This document shows, piece by piece, positions 36,366 through 45,374 of a DNA stretch of 64,000 nucleotides. Position numbers and translations under genes: made by a program. The notes beneath the pieces are model-generated. The model was not told where the DNA came from, did not search any database, and saw only the letters and a program-made list of their open reading frames with translations. This DNA is from Bradyrhizobium sp. CSA207 (lineage in GTDB: Bacteria > Pseudomonadota > Alphaproteobacteria > Rhizobiales > Xanthobacteraceae), in contig NZ_JAACFT010000007.1 in NCBI RefSeq assembly GCF_029051685.1, forward strand, positions 215,493 through 279,492, written 5' to 3'. Numbering within the stretch: position 1 is the stretch's first letter; each line of letters opens with the position of its first letter.

Positions 36366-36970
36366 TGCGGCTGACGCGGGATTTCGCGAGATGCGAGCCG
36401 GTCAGTCGCACGAACGCCTGTGGCGCGGCCTCAAAGCCGCGGCTCGATTGCATTGCCATGTCGCCAGCCGAAGTCGTGCCGTCGCGAACGGGGCGTTGAT
36501 CTCCGCGCTCGGTCCGCTGGCCCGCGTCGCGCGCCGTTGCGCGATCTCTCGCCATCATGATGGCCTTCCCTCACGTGAACCCGCCCGGTGATCCGGGCTT
36601 GTCGGTTTCGATGGCTTGGGTCGCGCCCGCCGCGCTCCCGGTTCGACGAGCCCAGCCTCGTTCGGGTCTCTTCAGCAGAAAAGCGTAAAATCCATGTGAA
36701 GCGTGGAAGGCACGAATGTGACCGTGCTCCGGCGCAGCACGTTCCCGGACCTGAAGGGAGCTTGCCGGACCGCTTTGAGCCGCGGCGCGACCCATCTGAA
36801 ATGTTTGGGGTTCCCCGCCGTATGTTTCGTCGCGAAGGGCGCGACGAAACAATTCTCACGAACACGAAACCATTTTCAGCTTTTGGCGCATCACGCGCGA
36901 AACCGCCCATGGTTATCAACTTCACAACGACGACGGCCCGCGGCCGGCCACGGAACCTGGGGACAAGTCC
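36366..36970. other. Gene-poor region with a perfect hairpin
   Basis: About 600 bases in which no frame looks like an ordinary protein: the open frames are rich in Arg/Ser/Gly and overlap on both strands. A perfect 11-bp stem (GTTTCGTCGCG / CGCGACGAAAC, 36824-36850, loop 5) is present. Frames of this composition recur as hypothetical proteins in related genomes, from memory, so the stretch may be a dispersed element or encode an RNA. I cannot name it. Confidence 0.35.
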
Positions 36971-37135
36971 ATGCGCGCGCTTAGCTTCATCCTTGCTTTT
37001 GGGTTCGTATTCGCCGGTTCCTCGTTCGCAGGATCGCCCGACGGCAATCTGCCGGGCGTCGGCACATTCCAGTATAGCGGCTCGCCGGTCACCCCCACGG
37101 CACCGCAGGCAATCGTGGTCGCAGCGCGCTTCTGA
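36971..37135 (+). CDS. Small exported protein (54 aa)
   Basis: Starts MRALSFILAFGFVFAGSSFA, a complete short signal peptide, followed by a mature part of some 34 residues rich in Gly, Pro and Ser (SPDGNLPGVGTFQYSG, then PTAPQAIVVAARF). Too short for most gene finders. The next small exported protein begins 23 bases later on the same strand. Function unknown. Confidence 0.6.
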   Translation: MRALSFILAFGFVFAGSSFAGSPDGNLPGVGTFQYSGSPVTPTAPQAIVVAARF

Positions 37136-37157
37136 TCGCCAACAAGAAAATTAGCCG

Positions 37158-37541
37158 GTGAAGGCCACCATGTTTGTTCGTCTCTGCGCCGCAGCGTTCA
37201 TTTCATTTCTGACGATCAGTTCCGCCCAGGCGCAAGTGCGCTCCCCCAGCCGACTACCCGATCCTCGCACCGAGTTCGTGCGCCAATGCGCGCCGCGCAT
37301 GCTCGGGCGCTGGGAACATCCCGAGGAAGTCTGCGGCTGCCTGCATGATCATGCCGCCGCAGTCGTCGAGGATCGCGACCTGCGCGAGGCGCTGCTGCGC
37401 GGCATCAGCGAGACCGGCGTGCCGACGATCGAGACCGATTGGGTGCCGTCGTCCAAGCAGAGCGAGATCGGCCCAACCTTCACCAAGATCGCCAAGCCGA
37501 CGTTGCAGTGCATGTTCGATCCGGCGAAGCAGGGCTCTTAA
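37158..37541 (+). CDS. Small exported hypothetical protein (127 aa)
   Basis: Starts with GTG at 37158 or ATG at 37170 (MFVRLCAAAFISFL). The signal peptide ends near AQAQ. The mature part has four Cys residues in the pattern QCAPRML, EEVCGCLHD and LQCMFDP, so disulfide bonds in the periplasm are likely. It resembles small rhizobial proteins of unknown function. Convergent with the gene at 37548. Confidence 0.65.
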   Translation: MKATMFVRLCAAAFISFLTISSAQAQVRSPSRLPDPRTEFVRQCAPRMLGRWEHPEEVCGCLHDHAAAVVEDRDLREALLRGISETGVPTIETDWVPSSKQSEIGPTFTKIAKPTLQCMFDPAKQGS

Positions 37542-37547
37542 GCCCGG

Positions 37548-37793
37548 CTATTTCGATTTCGGACCGAACCGCGGCACGCAGGTGCTCGTTCGCGAGATCC
37601 CCTTGTCGGTCATTTTCGCGCCGCGCACTTCCTTGACCTGTCCGGCGGGGCAGGTTCCGTCGTCCACCTGCACACGCTGGCCGAGCTTGAGATCAACGAT
37701 GTCCTGTTCGCGCCCGACGGTGCCGGCGCGTGCCGTCGTGGCGAACGCGAGGCACATCAGGAGCGAGAGGCAGGTCGCGCGGCGTTTCAGCAT
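37548..37793 (-). CDS. Small exported hypothetical protein (81 aa)
   Basis: Starts MLKRRATCLSLLMCLAFATTARA, a signal peptide of about 23 residues. The mature part (REQDIVDLKLGQRVQVDDGT, then CPAGQVKEV and a Cys near the C terminus) carries two Cys residues. The frame is open far upstream, but the signal peptide fixes the start at 37793. Six bases separate it from the convergent gene at 37541. Function unknown. Confidence 0.65.
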   Translation of the reverse strand: MLKRRATCLSLLMCLAFATTARAGTVGREQDIVDLKLGQRVQVDDGTCPAGQVKEVRGAKMTDKGISRTSTCVPRFGPKSK

Positions 37794-37860
37794 GGTGTGA
37801 GATCCCGGCATTGATGCTGCAATGTAGGGAGCGGCAAGCGATTCTGACAGGAAAGCTTCG

Positions 37861-39333
37861 TCACGCCCGCCGAGCAGATTGGCCCCTCGCGCGCAGGGCG
37901 GCGCGCGATTCGCGCGCGAGGCGCCCGGCTGATGCCACCAGTTGCGGAACCGCATGGCCGGAAAATCCCAGCACGAATCCGGGCAAGGGACGTGCCCGCG
38001 CGTAGGTGTCGGCCAGCAGCCAACCTTCCACGCCGGCGGCCCGTTTTGCCTCTGCCGCAACCGCGGGGGCCACCGAGGGATCGAACCGCGCGACCAGATG
38101 CAGGCCCTGCGACGGCACCGGCACCGACAGCGCACCATCGGATGCCGTTTCCAGCGTTTGGGCCAGCGCATCGCGGGCCTCGCGATAGAGCTTTCGCACC
38201 CGCTTCAGGTTTGCGGCGAAGGCGCCGGAATTGAGCATGTCGGCAACGGCGCCTTCCATCAGCGTGCCGGGAAAGCGGTCGAGTGCAGCCCGCGCCGCGG
38301 TGACGTCCGCGATCAGGCGTTCGGGCAGGGCGCAATAGCCGATGCGCAGGCCCGGAAACAGCGTCTTGGCGAACGTGCCCATGTAGATCACCCGCTGGAG
38401 ATGATCGATGCCGGCAAGCGACATCAGCGGCGCGCCGTCATAGCGAAACTCGCTGTCGTAATCGTCCTCGAACACGAAGGCGCCGGCCTGCTTCGCCCAG
38501 TCGAGAAGCTCGAGCCGCCGCGGCATCGACATCTGCACGCCCAGCGGAAACTGATGCGAAGGCGTCACGTAGGCCGCACGCGCGGATGGTGCCGCGGCCC
38601 GACCCTTGGCGACGTGCAGCCCATGCGGATCGACGGGAATGGGGACGGTGCGATAGCCGCATTGCGCGATGGTCCTGCGTGCAATGGGATAGCCGGGATC
38701 CTCGCACCAGACCTGATCCTTCGCCTTCAGGATCGTGCCGAGCACGATGCGCAACGTGTGCAGCGTGCCTGACGTGAGCATGATCTGGTCGGAGTCGCAG
38801 CGCAGTCCCCGCGCCGACAAGAGATGATCGGCGATCGCAACCCGCAGCTCGCGGCTACCGCGCGGATCGCCGTAATGCAGATGTTCGGCGCCGAAAGCGC
38901 GCATGCGCCGGCCGACGATGGCGCGAAAGCGCTGCACCGCGCGCTCGTCGATATGGGTGCAGCCGAGCGACAGCGCGCCTTGCCTGGGCGCTTCGACCAC
39001 GGCCATCGTTTTCTTTGGCTCAGCGGATCGGGCCGGGATGCGCGCGGCGACGAAGGTGCCGGAGCCGACGGTGGCTCGCGCAAAGCCGTCGGCGATCAGT
39101 CGTTCATAGGCGGTCACGACGGCGTTGCGGCGAAATCCCGTCTGTTTGGCCAACGTCCGCGACGGCGGCAACGGTTCGCCGGGTTTCACGAGGCCTCCGA
39201 CGATCATTTCGCACAGCGCCTGATACAGCCGGTGCGCGGCGGAGGCGCTAGCGGTGATGTGCGGGCCGGTGAGGTCCAGCGGCAGCTCGGCCTTGGCCGG
39301 TGAGGGGGTAAAATTGGTCGGAATATTTTGCAT
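37861..39333 (-). CDS. MocR/PdxR-type regulator (GntR helix-turn-helix fused to aminotransferase fold)
   Basis: 490 residues from MQNIPTNFTPSPAKAE. Residues about 25-90 are a GntR winged helix (AHRLYQALCEMIVGGLVKPG, then RNAVVTAYERLIADGFA). Residues about 125-490 are a fold type I aminotransferase with FEDDYDSEFRYDG and the PLP-binding Lys in YMGTFAKTLFPGLRIGY. Regulators of this class bind PLP or an amino compound and control vitamin B6 or amine genes. It is divergent from a PNPOx-like gene, 75 bases between starts, which is the likely target. Confidence 0.9.
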   Translation of the reverse strand: MQNIPTNFTPSPAKAELPLDLTGPHITASASAAHRLYQALCEMIVGGLVKPGEPLPPSRTLAKQTGFRRNAVVTAYERLIADGFARATVGSGTFVAARIPARSAEPKKTMAVVEAPRQGALSLGCTHIDERAVQRFRAIVGRRMRAFGAEHLHYGDPRGSRELRVAIADHLLSARGLRCDSDQIMLTSGTLHTLRIVLGTILKAKDQVWCEDPGYPIARRTIAQCGYRTVPIPVDPHGLHVAKGRAAAPSARAAYVTPSHQFPLGVQMSMPRRLELLDWAKQAGAFVFEDDYDSEFRYDGAPLMSLAGIDHLQRVIYMGTFAKTLFPGLRIGYCALPERLIADVTAARAALDRFPGTLMEGAVADMLNSGAFAANLKRVRKLYREARDALAQTLETASDGALSVPVPSQGLHLVARFDPSVAPAVAAEAKRAAGVEGWLLADTYARARPLPGFVLGFSGHAVPQLVASAGRLARESRAALRARGQSARRA

Positions 39334-39360
39334 GGAATTGGCACTATCGCAGACCAAATT
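39311..39360. promoter_or_regulatory. Candidate MocR operator in the divergent promoter region
   Basis: AAATTGGTC at 39311-39319 and GACCAAATT at 39352-39360 are perfect inverted 9-mers. A further AATTGGC occurs at 39336-39342 and again at 39358-39364. The left arm lies inside the first codons of the regulator gene. Repeated ATTGG-type sites are known for MocR proteins; assignment here is inference. Confidence 0.45.
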
Positions 39361-39408
39361 GGCGCCTACAAGTGTGATGGCATTCTTTCAACGCCTGCAG
39401 GAGCGGCC

Positions 39409-40122
39409 GTGAGCCAAAATTCCTATCCGACATCAGCGCGCAACCAAGTGAAGCGCCGTCACGACCGCGGCTTCTACGACCACGAAACGGTTCACCGCAT
39501 CCTGGATTCCTCGATGCTCTGCCACGTCTCCTATGTGATCGACGGCCAGCCCTATTGCACGCCGACCTTCTTCTGGCGCGAGGGGACGCGCCTTTACTGG
39601 CATGGCTCGAGCGCCAGCCGCATGCTGCGCAACCAGACGAGGGGTGAGCGGGTGTGCCTGACGGTCGCCCATCTCGACAGCCTGGTGCTGGCGCGCTGCG
39701 GCTTTAATCACTCGGCTGACTACCGCGCCGTGATGGCGTTCGGCACGGCCTATCTCGTCACCGATCCCGAGGAGAAGGAGCGCGCGGTGATCGCGATGGT
39801 CGACCGCTTCTTCCCGGATCGGACCGCGAGCCTGCGCCAGAGCAACACGCAGGAGATCAAGGCGACCTCGTTCATCGCGATGGAGATCGAGGAAGCCTCT
39901 GCCAAAGTCCGTGCCAAGGGTGTCGCCGACGATGATGAGGACTATGCGTTGCCGATCTATGCCGAGCGCATTCCGGTGCGTACCGTGCTCGGCGCGCCGG
40001 AACCGTGCCCGCGCCTGCTCGACGGCGTGACTCGGCCTGCGACGTTGAACGGCTATTCGGAAGGCCGCCTGCTCGAAGATGCATTACGGGATGCCTATTT
40101 TGCAGAGTACCCGAACGGCTGA
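39409..40122 (+). CDS. Pyridoxamine 5'-phosphate oxidase-fold flavin protein
   Basis: 237 residues with GTG start at 39409 preceded by CAGGAG; the frame upstream of this is not protein-like. The split-barrel FMN-binding pattern is visible in LDSSMLCHVSYVIDGQPYCTPTFFWREG, then LYWHGSSASRMLRN and RVCLTVAHLDSLVLA. Members include PNPOx-like and NimA-related proteins. Divergent from a MocR-type regulator, so a link to B6 compounds or amines is plausible. True PdxH activity is not shown. Confidence 0.75.
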   Translation: MSQNSYPTSARNQVKRRHDRGFYDHETVHRILDSSMLCHVSYVIDGQPYCTPTFFWREGTRLYWHGSSASRMLRNQTRGERVCLTVAHLDSLVLARCGFNHSADYRAVMAFGTAYLVTDPEEKERAVIAMVDRFFPDRTASLRQSNTQEIKATSFIAMEIEEASAKVRAKGVADDDEDYALPIYAERIPVRTVLGAPEPCPRLLDGVTRPATLNGYSEGRLLEDALRDAYFAEYPNG

Positions 40123-40176
40123 AATCGGCTAGCTTGCGCTCCTTCGATGAATTGAATGCCCGATTGGAGTTGCCTG

Positions 40177-41454
40177 ATGAATGCCGAAACGCAGCAGAGG
40201 ATTCTCGACGCCGTCGATGCCGGCTTTGAAGCCCAGCTTGCGACCACAAGCGACTTCGTCGCGATCCCCTCGACCCGCGGTGCGGAGGGCCCTTGCCAGG
40301 ACATGATCGGCGACCTCCTGCGAGAGCGCGGCTACGAGGTCGACGACTGGCATATCGATGTCGACGATTTGAAGGATCTGCGCGGCTTCGGCTCGATCGC
40401 GCACGACTTCTCCAAGGCGCGAACTGTGGTTGGCACCTACCGCCCGCAAACCAACGGCGGCAAATCGCTGATTCTCCAGGGCCATTGCGACGTGGTGCCG
40501 GCGGGTCCGCTGGAATTGTGGGACACGCCGCCATTCTCGCCTGTCATCAAGGACGGCAAGATGTTCGGCCGCGGCGCCTGCGACATGAAGTCCGGCACCA
40601 TCGGCGCGCTCTATGCGCTGGATGCGATCAAGGCTGCGGGCTTCAAGCCGACGGCGCGGATCCATTTCCAATCGGTGATCGAGGAAGAGAGCACCGGCGT
40701 CGGCGCGCTCTCGACGCTTCAGCGCGGCTATCGCGCCGATGCCTGTTTCATCCCCGAGCCGACCCGCGGCAAGATGGTGCGCTCGCAGGTCGGCGTGATC
40801 TGGTTTCGCCTGCGGGTAAAGGGCCATCCGACCCACGTTGCCTTTGCCGGCTCCGGGGCGAATGCGATCATGGCGGCGTATCATTTGATCCAGGCGATCC
40901 AGAAGCTCGAGATCGAATGGAACGAGCGCGCGAAAGCCGATCGCCATTTCAAGACGCTCAACCATCCCATCAATTTCAATCCCGGCATCATCAAGGGCGG
41001 CGACTGGGCCTCCAGCGTGCCGGCCTGGTGCGACGTCGATTGCCGCATTGCTGTCCTGCCGGGCTGGTCGATCGCCGAGCACCAGAAGGAAATTCTGGCC
41101 TGCGTCGCCGCCGCCGCGCGCAACCATCGCTTCCTCGCCAACAATCCGCCGGAGATCGAATGGTCGGGCTTCCTGTCGGAAGGCTATGAACTGACCGACG
41201 CCGCAGCGCCGGAAGCGGCGTTCGGCAAGGCCTTCAATACCGTCTATGGCGGGGCGGTCGATGACCTCGTCTTCACCGCGCTCACCGATACCCGCTTCTA
41301 CGGCCTCAACTACGGCATCCCCAGCCTCTGCTTTGGCGCCAGCGGCGGCGAGATGCATGGCTTCAACGAATACGTTGACCTGGAGTCGCTGAAGAAGACG
41401 ACCAAGGCGATGGCGCTGTTCGTCGCGGAGTGGTGCGGGGTGGAGAAGGGTTAG
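40177..41454 (+). CDS. M20 family metallohydrolase (ArgE/DapE-type deacylase)
   Basis: 425 residues from MNAETQQRILDAV. The two-zinc site is complete: GHCDVVPAG (about residues 104-112), GRGACDMKSG (about 136-145), IEEESTG (catalytic and metal Glu, about 175-181), and a late His in GEMHGFNEY. It removes an acyl group from an N-acylated amino acid or similar compound. It follows the PNPOx-like gene by 54 bases and may share its control. Confidence 0.85.
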   Translation: MNAETQQRILDAVDAGFEAQLATTSDFVAIPSTRGAEGPCQDMIGDLLRERGYEVDDWHIDVDDLKDLRGFGSIAHDFSKARTVVGTYRPQTNGGKSLILQGHCDVVPAGPLELWDTPPFSPVIKDGKMFGRGACDMKSGTIGALYALDAIKAAGFKPTARIHFQSVIEEESTGVGALSTLQRGYRADACFIPEPTRGKMVRSQVGVIWFRLRVKGHPTHVAFAGSGANAIMAAYHLIQAIQKLEIEWNERAKADRHFKTLNHPINFNPGIIKGGDWASSVPAWCDVDCRIAVLPGWSIAEHQKEILACVAAAARNHRFLANNPPEIEWSGFLSEGYELTDAAAPEAAFGKAFNTVYGGAVDDLVFTALTDTRFYGLNYGIPSLCFGASGGEMHGFNEYVDLESLKKTTKAMALFVAEWCGVEKG

Positions 41455-41479
41455 CGAGAGGCTCCGCTTTCTCCACCTT

Positions 41480-41517
41480 CATTGCGAGGAGCCCTTGCGA
41501 CGAAGCAAATCCAGACG
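41480..41517. repeat. Interspersed repeat, family B partial copy
   Basis: Begins CATTGCGAGGAGCCCTTGCG and matches the left arm of the copy at 44581-44670 almost exactly. The right arm is absent. Confidence 0.7.
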
Positions 41518-41655
41518 ACCGCCGTGGAAAGACTGCGGCCCGTGCCCGAAACGCGGGCGGCGCGAGATACTTTAAGCTTAAAATGAAGACTAGGATGTCG
41601 GACCTGCCGGTGGCAGACTGCCCGCGATCGCAGGCCGAGTCCTCGGGGAGTAACG

Positions 41656-42465
41656 ATGCGCGATTGGGATGATGCTTACGCCAATTCGGCCCATATCCCG
41701 GGCTCGGACAAGCTTCCGGCGCTGTGGACGGAGCGGGCGGCGGCTTATCGAGCCGCGCTGACGGGTTTTCGCCCCGACATCGCCTACGGTCCTGGCGAGC
41801 GCCAGCGCCTCGACCTGATCGTGCCCGACGGCGACAGCAAGGGCCTCGTCGTGTTCGTCCACGGCGGCTATTGGATGCGCTTCGACAAATCGGCATGGAC
41901 CGATCTTGCCGAAGGCGCCCGCCATCACGGCTGGACCGTCGCACTGCCGAGCTACACGCTGACGCCCGCTGCGTGTATCTCCGACATCACCGCCGAGATC
42001 ACTGCGGCCATCGCCAAGGCGGCTTCGCTCGTCGCAGGGCCAATCCGGCTCGCCGGCCATTCCGCGGGCGGGCATCTCGTCACACGCATGCTGTGCGATG
42101 ACAGCCGGCTTGAACTTGCCGTCTACAACCGCATTGCCGGAACGCTCTCGATCAGCGGCCTGCACGATCTGCGCCCGCTCTTGAAGACGAAGATGAATGA
42201 GACGCTGCGGATGACCATGGAGGAGGCGACGCTCGAAAGCGCGGCGTTGCATCTGCCGCGCGGGCATTCGCCAGTCACGGCCTGGGTCGGCGGCGGCGAG
42301 CGGCCCGAGTTCATCCGCCAGTCCGATCTGATGGCCAATGTCTGGACCGGATTCGATGTGCCGACGCACCTCGTCATCGATCCCGGCCTCAACCATTTCA
42401 CCGTGATCGACGGGTTGAAGGACCCGTCGTCGCCGATCACGGCGCGCTTGGTCGGTTTCGACTGA
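41656..42465 (+). CDS. Arylformamidase (kynurenine formamidase), alpha/beta-hydrolase type
   Basis: 269 residues. The oxyanion signature HGGYW (residues 69-73) and nucleophile elbow GHSAGGH (about 134-140) are those of the alpha/beta-hydrolase kynurenine formamidases, unlike the metal-dependent KynB. It hydrolyses N-formylkynurenine to kynurenine and formate. It precedes kynA by 37 bases and kynU follows, so the complete route from tryptophan to anthranilate is one gene cluster. Confidence 0.85.
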   Translation: MRDWDDAYANSAHIPGSDKLPALWTERAAAYRAALTGFRPDIAYGPGERQRLDLIVPDGDSKGLVVFVHGGYWMRFDKSAWTDLAEGARHHGWTVALPSYTLTPAACISDITAEITAAIAKAASLVAGPIRLAGHSAGGHLVTRMLCDDSRLELAVYNRIAGTLSISGLHDLRPLLKTKMNETLRMTMEEATLESAALHLPRGHSPVTAWVGGGERPEFIRQSDLMANVWTGFDVPTHLVIDPGLNHFTVIDGLKDPSSPITARLVGFD

Positions 42466-42502
42466 CCGTGGCGGGAAGGATGATCGATCGAGAGGGCCTG
42501 TC

Positions 42503-43342
42503 ATGACGTCCAGCGATTACGATCCTGCAACCGAAGGCGCCGAGACCGATTTCGCCCGGCGCATGTCGTACGGCAACTACCTGGCGCTGGATGCGATTCT
42601 CGGCGCGCAGCATCCGCTCTCGGAAGCGCATGACGAGATGCTGTTCATCATCCAGCATCAGACCACCGAGCTGTGGATGCGGCTCGCCATACACGAGCTG
42701 AGTGCTGCCCGCCGCGCCATTGCGCACGACGAGGTGGCTCCCGCCATGAAGATGCTGGCGCGGGTGTCGCGCATCTTCGAGCAGCTCAACAGCGCCTGGG
42801 ACGTGTTGCGTACGATGACGCCCAGCGAATACACGCGCTTTCGCTCGCAGCTCGGCCAGTCCTCCGGCTTTCAGTCGCGCCAGTACCGGCTGATCGAATA
42901 TCTGCTCGGCAATCGCAATCACGCCATGCTCAAGCCGCACGCGCACGACGCCGAAGTGACCAAGCTGCTGGAGGCCGAACTCGCGACGCCGAGCCTCTAT
43001 GACGAGGTGCTGCGGCTCGCGGATCGCAATGGGCTCAAGATGCCTGCAGCGGTGCTGTCGCGCGATGTTCGCGAAACGCACAGCTTCAACGAGGGTGTGC
43101 TGGAAGCTTGGCGACACGTCTACGAGGCGCCCGAGACGCACTGGATGCTGTACGAGGTCGCCGAGAAGCTGGTCGATTTCGAGGATTATTTCCGCCGCTG
43201 GCGCTTCAACCACGTGACGACGGTCGAGCGCGTCATCGGCTTCAAGCGCGGCACCGGCGGCACTGGCGGCGTCAGCTATCTCAAGCGCATGCTGGAGATC
43301 GAGCTGTTCCCCGAGCTCTGGCGCGTTCGCACCATCCTCTAG
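42503..43342 (+). CDS. kynA: Tryptophan 2,3-dioxygenase
   Basis: A 279-residue heme dioxygenase that opens the indole ring to give N-formylkynurenine. Conserved elements: [19 protein letters not shown] with the substrate-binding His and the Tyr/Phe-rich start (about residues 49-67), [13 protein letters not shown] with the carboxylate-binding Arg (about 116-128), and [20 protein letters not shown] with the proximal heme His (about 233-252), followed by GGTGGVSYL. Two bases separate it from kynU. Confidence 0.95.
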   Translation: MTSSDYDPATEGAETDFARRMSYGNYLALDAILGAQHPLSEAHDEMLFIIQHQTTELWMRLAIHELSAARRAIAHDEVAPAMKMLARVSRIFEQLNSAWDVLRTMTPSEYTRFRSQLGQSSGFQSRQYRLIEYLLGNRNHAMLKPHAHDAEVTKLLEAELATPSLYDEVLRLADRNGLKMPAAVLSRDVRETHSFNEGVLEAWRHVYEAPETHWMLYEVAEKLVDFEDYFRRWRFNHVTTVERVIGFKRGTGGTGGVSYLKRMLEIELFPELWRVRTIL

Positions 43343-43344
43343 AG

Positions 43345-44571
43345 ATGACCAAAGAGATGTCCACTTCCAAGACCAAGCTGCGCGTCTATGACGACACAAA
43401 GTCGCTGTTCCATCTTCCCGCCGGCGTGATCTATCTCGACGGCAACTCGCTCGGCGCGCTGCCGCTGGGCGTTGCCGAGCGCGTCAATCGTGTGATCACC
43501 GCGGAGTGGGGCGATGAGCTGATCCGCGCCTGGAACAGTGCAGGCTGGTACGTGCAGCCGCGCCGCGTCGGCGACCGTATTGCGCGGCTGATCGGCGCCG
43601 AAGCCGGCTCGGTGATGATGGGCGACACGCTGTCGCTGAAAGTCTATCAGGCGCTTGCCGCCGCGCTCGACATGAACGGGACGCGCAAGGTCGTGCTGTC
43701 CGACACCGGCAATTTCCCGACCGATCTCTACATGGCCGAAGGCCTGATCGCGACGCTCGGACGCGGCCATCAATTGCGCCTGGTGGCGCCGGAGGAAATC
43801 GAGGCGGCGCTGTCGGAGGAGATCGCCGTCCTCTACATCACGGAAGTCGATTACCGCACCGGCCGCCGTCATGACATGGCGAGGCTGACCGCCAAAGCGC
43901 ATGCGCTCGGCATCGTGACAGTCTGGGACCTCGCGCATTCCGCCGGCGCGCTGCCGGTCGATCTCGCCGGCTGCGGCGCCGATTTCGCCGCGGGGTGCAC
44001 CTATAAATATCTCAACGCCGGCCCCGGCGCGCCGGCCTTCCTCTACGTCGCGCCGCGCCGTGCCGACAGTGCCCGCGCCGCGTTATCCGGCTGGATGGGC
44101 CACGCAAAACCGTTTGCCTTTGAGCTCGCCTATGCGGCCGCTGGCGGCGTCGAGCGCATGCGCGTCGGTACCCCGCCGGTGCTGGCGATGGCAGCGCTGG
44201 AGGCCTCGCTTGACATCTGGGACCGTGTCGACATCGCGGAGGTCCGGGCGCGGTCGCTCGCTTTGGCCGATCTCCTGATCAGCGAAATCGAACGCCGCTG
44301 CCCGTCGCTCGAGCTGGTGACGCCGCGCGCCCACGAGCGCCGCGGCTCGCAAGTCTCCTTCGCCTTCAACGGCGGCTACGCCGCCATGCAGGCGCTGATC
44401 GCCCGCGGCGTCATCGGCGATTTCCGCGCACCTGACATCATGCGCTTCGGCATCACGCCGCTTTATATCGGCGAGGCCGAGGTGCTGACGGCGGCCGGGA
44501 TCATCGAGGAGGTGATCGTGGGCGAGGTTTGGCGCCGGCCGGAATATCAGGTCGTGAATGCCGTGACGTGA
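43345..44571 (+). CDS. kynU: Kynureninase
   Basis: 408 residues from MTKEMSTSKTK. A PLP enzyme that cleaves kynurenine to anthranilate and alanine. YLDGNSLGALP (N-terminal signature, about residues 29-39), TEVDYRTGRRHDM, WDLAHSAGALPVDL with the PLP-contacting Asp (about 194-207), and GCTYKYLNAGPGAPAF with the Schiff-base Lys are present. The frame is open about 79 codons upstream, but those overlap kynA in another frame. Last gene of the cluster. Confidence 0.95.
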   Translation: MTKEMSTSKTKLRVYDDTKSLFHLPAGVIYLDGNSLGALPLGVAERVNRVITAEWGDELIRAWNSAGWYVQPRRVGDRIARLIGAEAGSVMMGDTLSLKVYQALAAALDMNGTRKVVLSDTGNFPTDLYMAEGLIATLGRGHQLRLVAPEEIEAALSEEIAVLYITEVDYRTGRRHDMARLTAKAHALGIVTVWDLAHSAGALPVDLAGCGADFAAGCTYKYLNAGPGAPAFLYVAPRRADSARAALSGWMGHAKPFAFELAYAAAGGVERMRVGTPPVLAMAALEASLDIWDRVDIAEVRARSLALADLLISEIERRCPSLELVTPRAHERRGSQVSFAFNGGYAAMQALIARGVIGDFRAPDIMRFGITPLYIGEAEVLTAAGIIEEVIVGEVWRRPEYQVVNAVT

Positions 44572-44580
44572 GGCCCAGAC

Positions 44581-44670
44581 GTCATTGCGAGGAGCCCTTG
44601 CGACGAGGCAATCCAGAATCCGTCCACAGAGGCATTCTGGATTGCTTCGCTTCGCTCACACCGACAATGG
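44581..44670. repeat. Interspersed palindromic repeat, family B copy 3
   Basis: Starts GTCATTGCGAGGAGCCC. GCAATCCAGAAT and ATTCTGGATTGC pair around an 18-base centre. It lies ten bases after kynU and is related to 25965-26042. Confidence 0.8.
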
Positions 44671-44822
44671 AGGGATCAGAAGCGCGTTCCCGCACAAGGC
44701 CGTCACGATCGCGTCGAGCGCAACCGCCGGCCCGATGTCACGCTGGCCATTACCTCGAACGTCATTGCTTTGCGGCGTCGGGCAATTCACGTTGAGATCA
44801 CAACCAATTGGGAGGAGATCCG

Positions 44823-45224
44823 ATGACGCCGCTTGAGAAACTTAAAGCGATGAGAATGCCGTTTGCCGAGCTCAAGGGCGTCGAATTCGTCGAGGCCGAG
44901 AAGGATCGCGTGGTGGCTAGGATGACGGTCAGGCCCGATCTCTGCACGCTTCACCACACCGTCCACGGAGGCGCGGTGATGGCGCTGGCCGATTCCGTCG
45001 GTGCGGCCGCCACCGTGATCAACCTGCCCGAGGACGCGAAGGGCACGACCACGCTGGAGAGCAAGACCAATTTCATCGGCGGGGCCAAGGAGGGAACCAC
45101 CGTCATCGCCACCGCGACCCCAGTCCACCGGGGCCGGCGGACGCAGGTCTGGACGACCCGGCTCGAGACCGAGGACGGTAAGCTGGTTGCCGTGGTCACC
45201 CAGACCCAGCTCGTCCTCGTATGA
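44823..45224 (+). CDS. Hotdog-fold thioesterase, PaaI type
   Basis: 133 residues from MTPLEKLKAMRMPFAE with GGGAGGAG upstream. The hotdog motif LHHTVHGGAVMALADSVGAAA (about residues 43-63; HGG and the acidic Asp are the active-site positions) and TTLESKTNFIGGAKEG are typical of acyl-CoA thioesterases of the PaaI/YbgC group. Substrate chain is not predictable. Stands alone. Confidence 0.85.
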   Translation: MTPLEKLKAMRMPFAELKGVEFVEAEKDRVVARMTVRPDLCTLHHTVHGGAVMALADSVGAAATVINLPEDAKGTTTLESKTNFIGGAKEGTTVIATATPVHRGRRTQVWTTRLETEDGKLVAVVTQTQLVLV

Positions 45225-45374
45225 TTATGGGGCGTTGATTTTGTTAACGATTTAGTCGCTTTCGGTGCCTCTAACTTGGGCAGGTTTCCGTCTTGAAAAA
45301 TATGCTGCGACGCACAATATTGGGGGCCTAGGGATTCGAACGCCTCCTCGAGGGACACCAAGAGGAGTTTTGAC

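Noticed and set aside
36431..36925. Open frames of 93-188 residues in the gene-poor block
   Set aside because: Overlapping frames on both strands with Arg/Ser-rich composition and no start context; treated as a possible repeat or RNA region.
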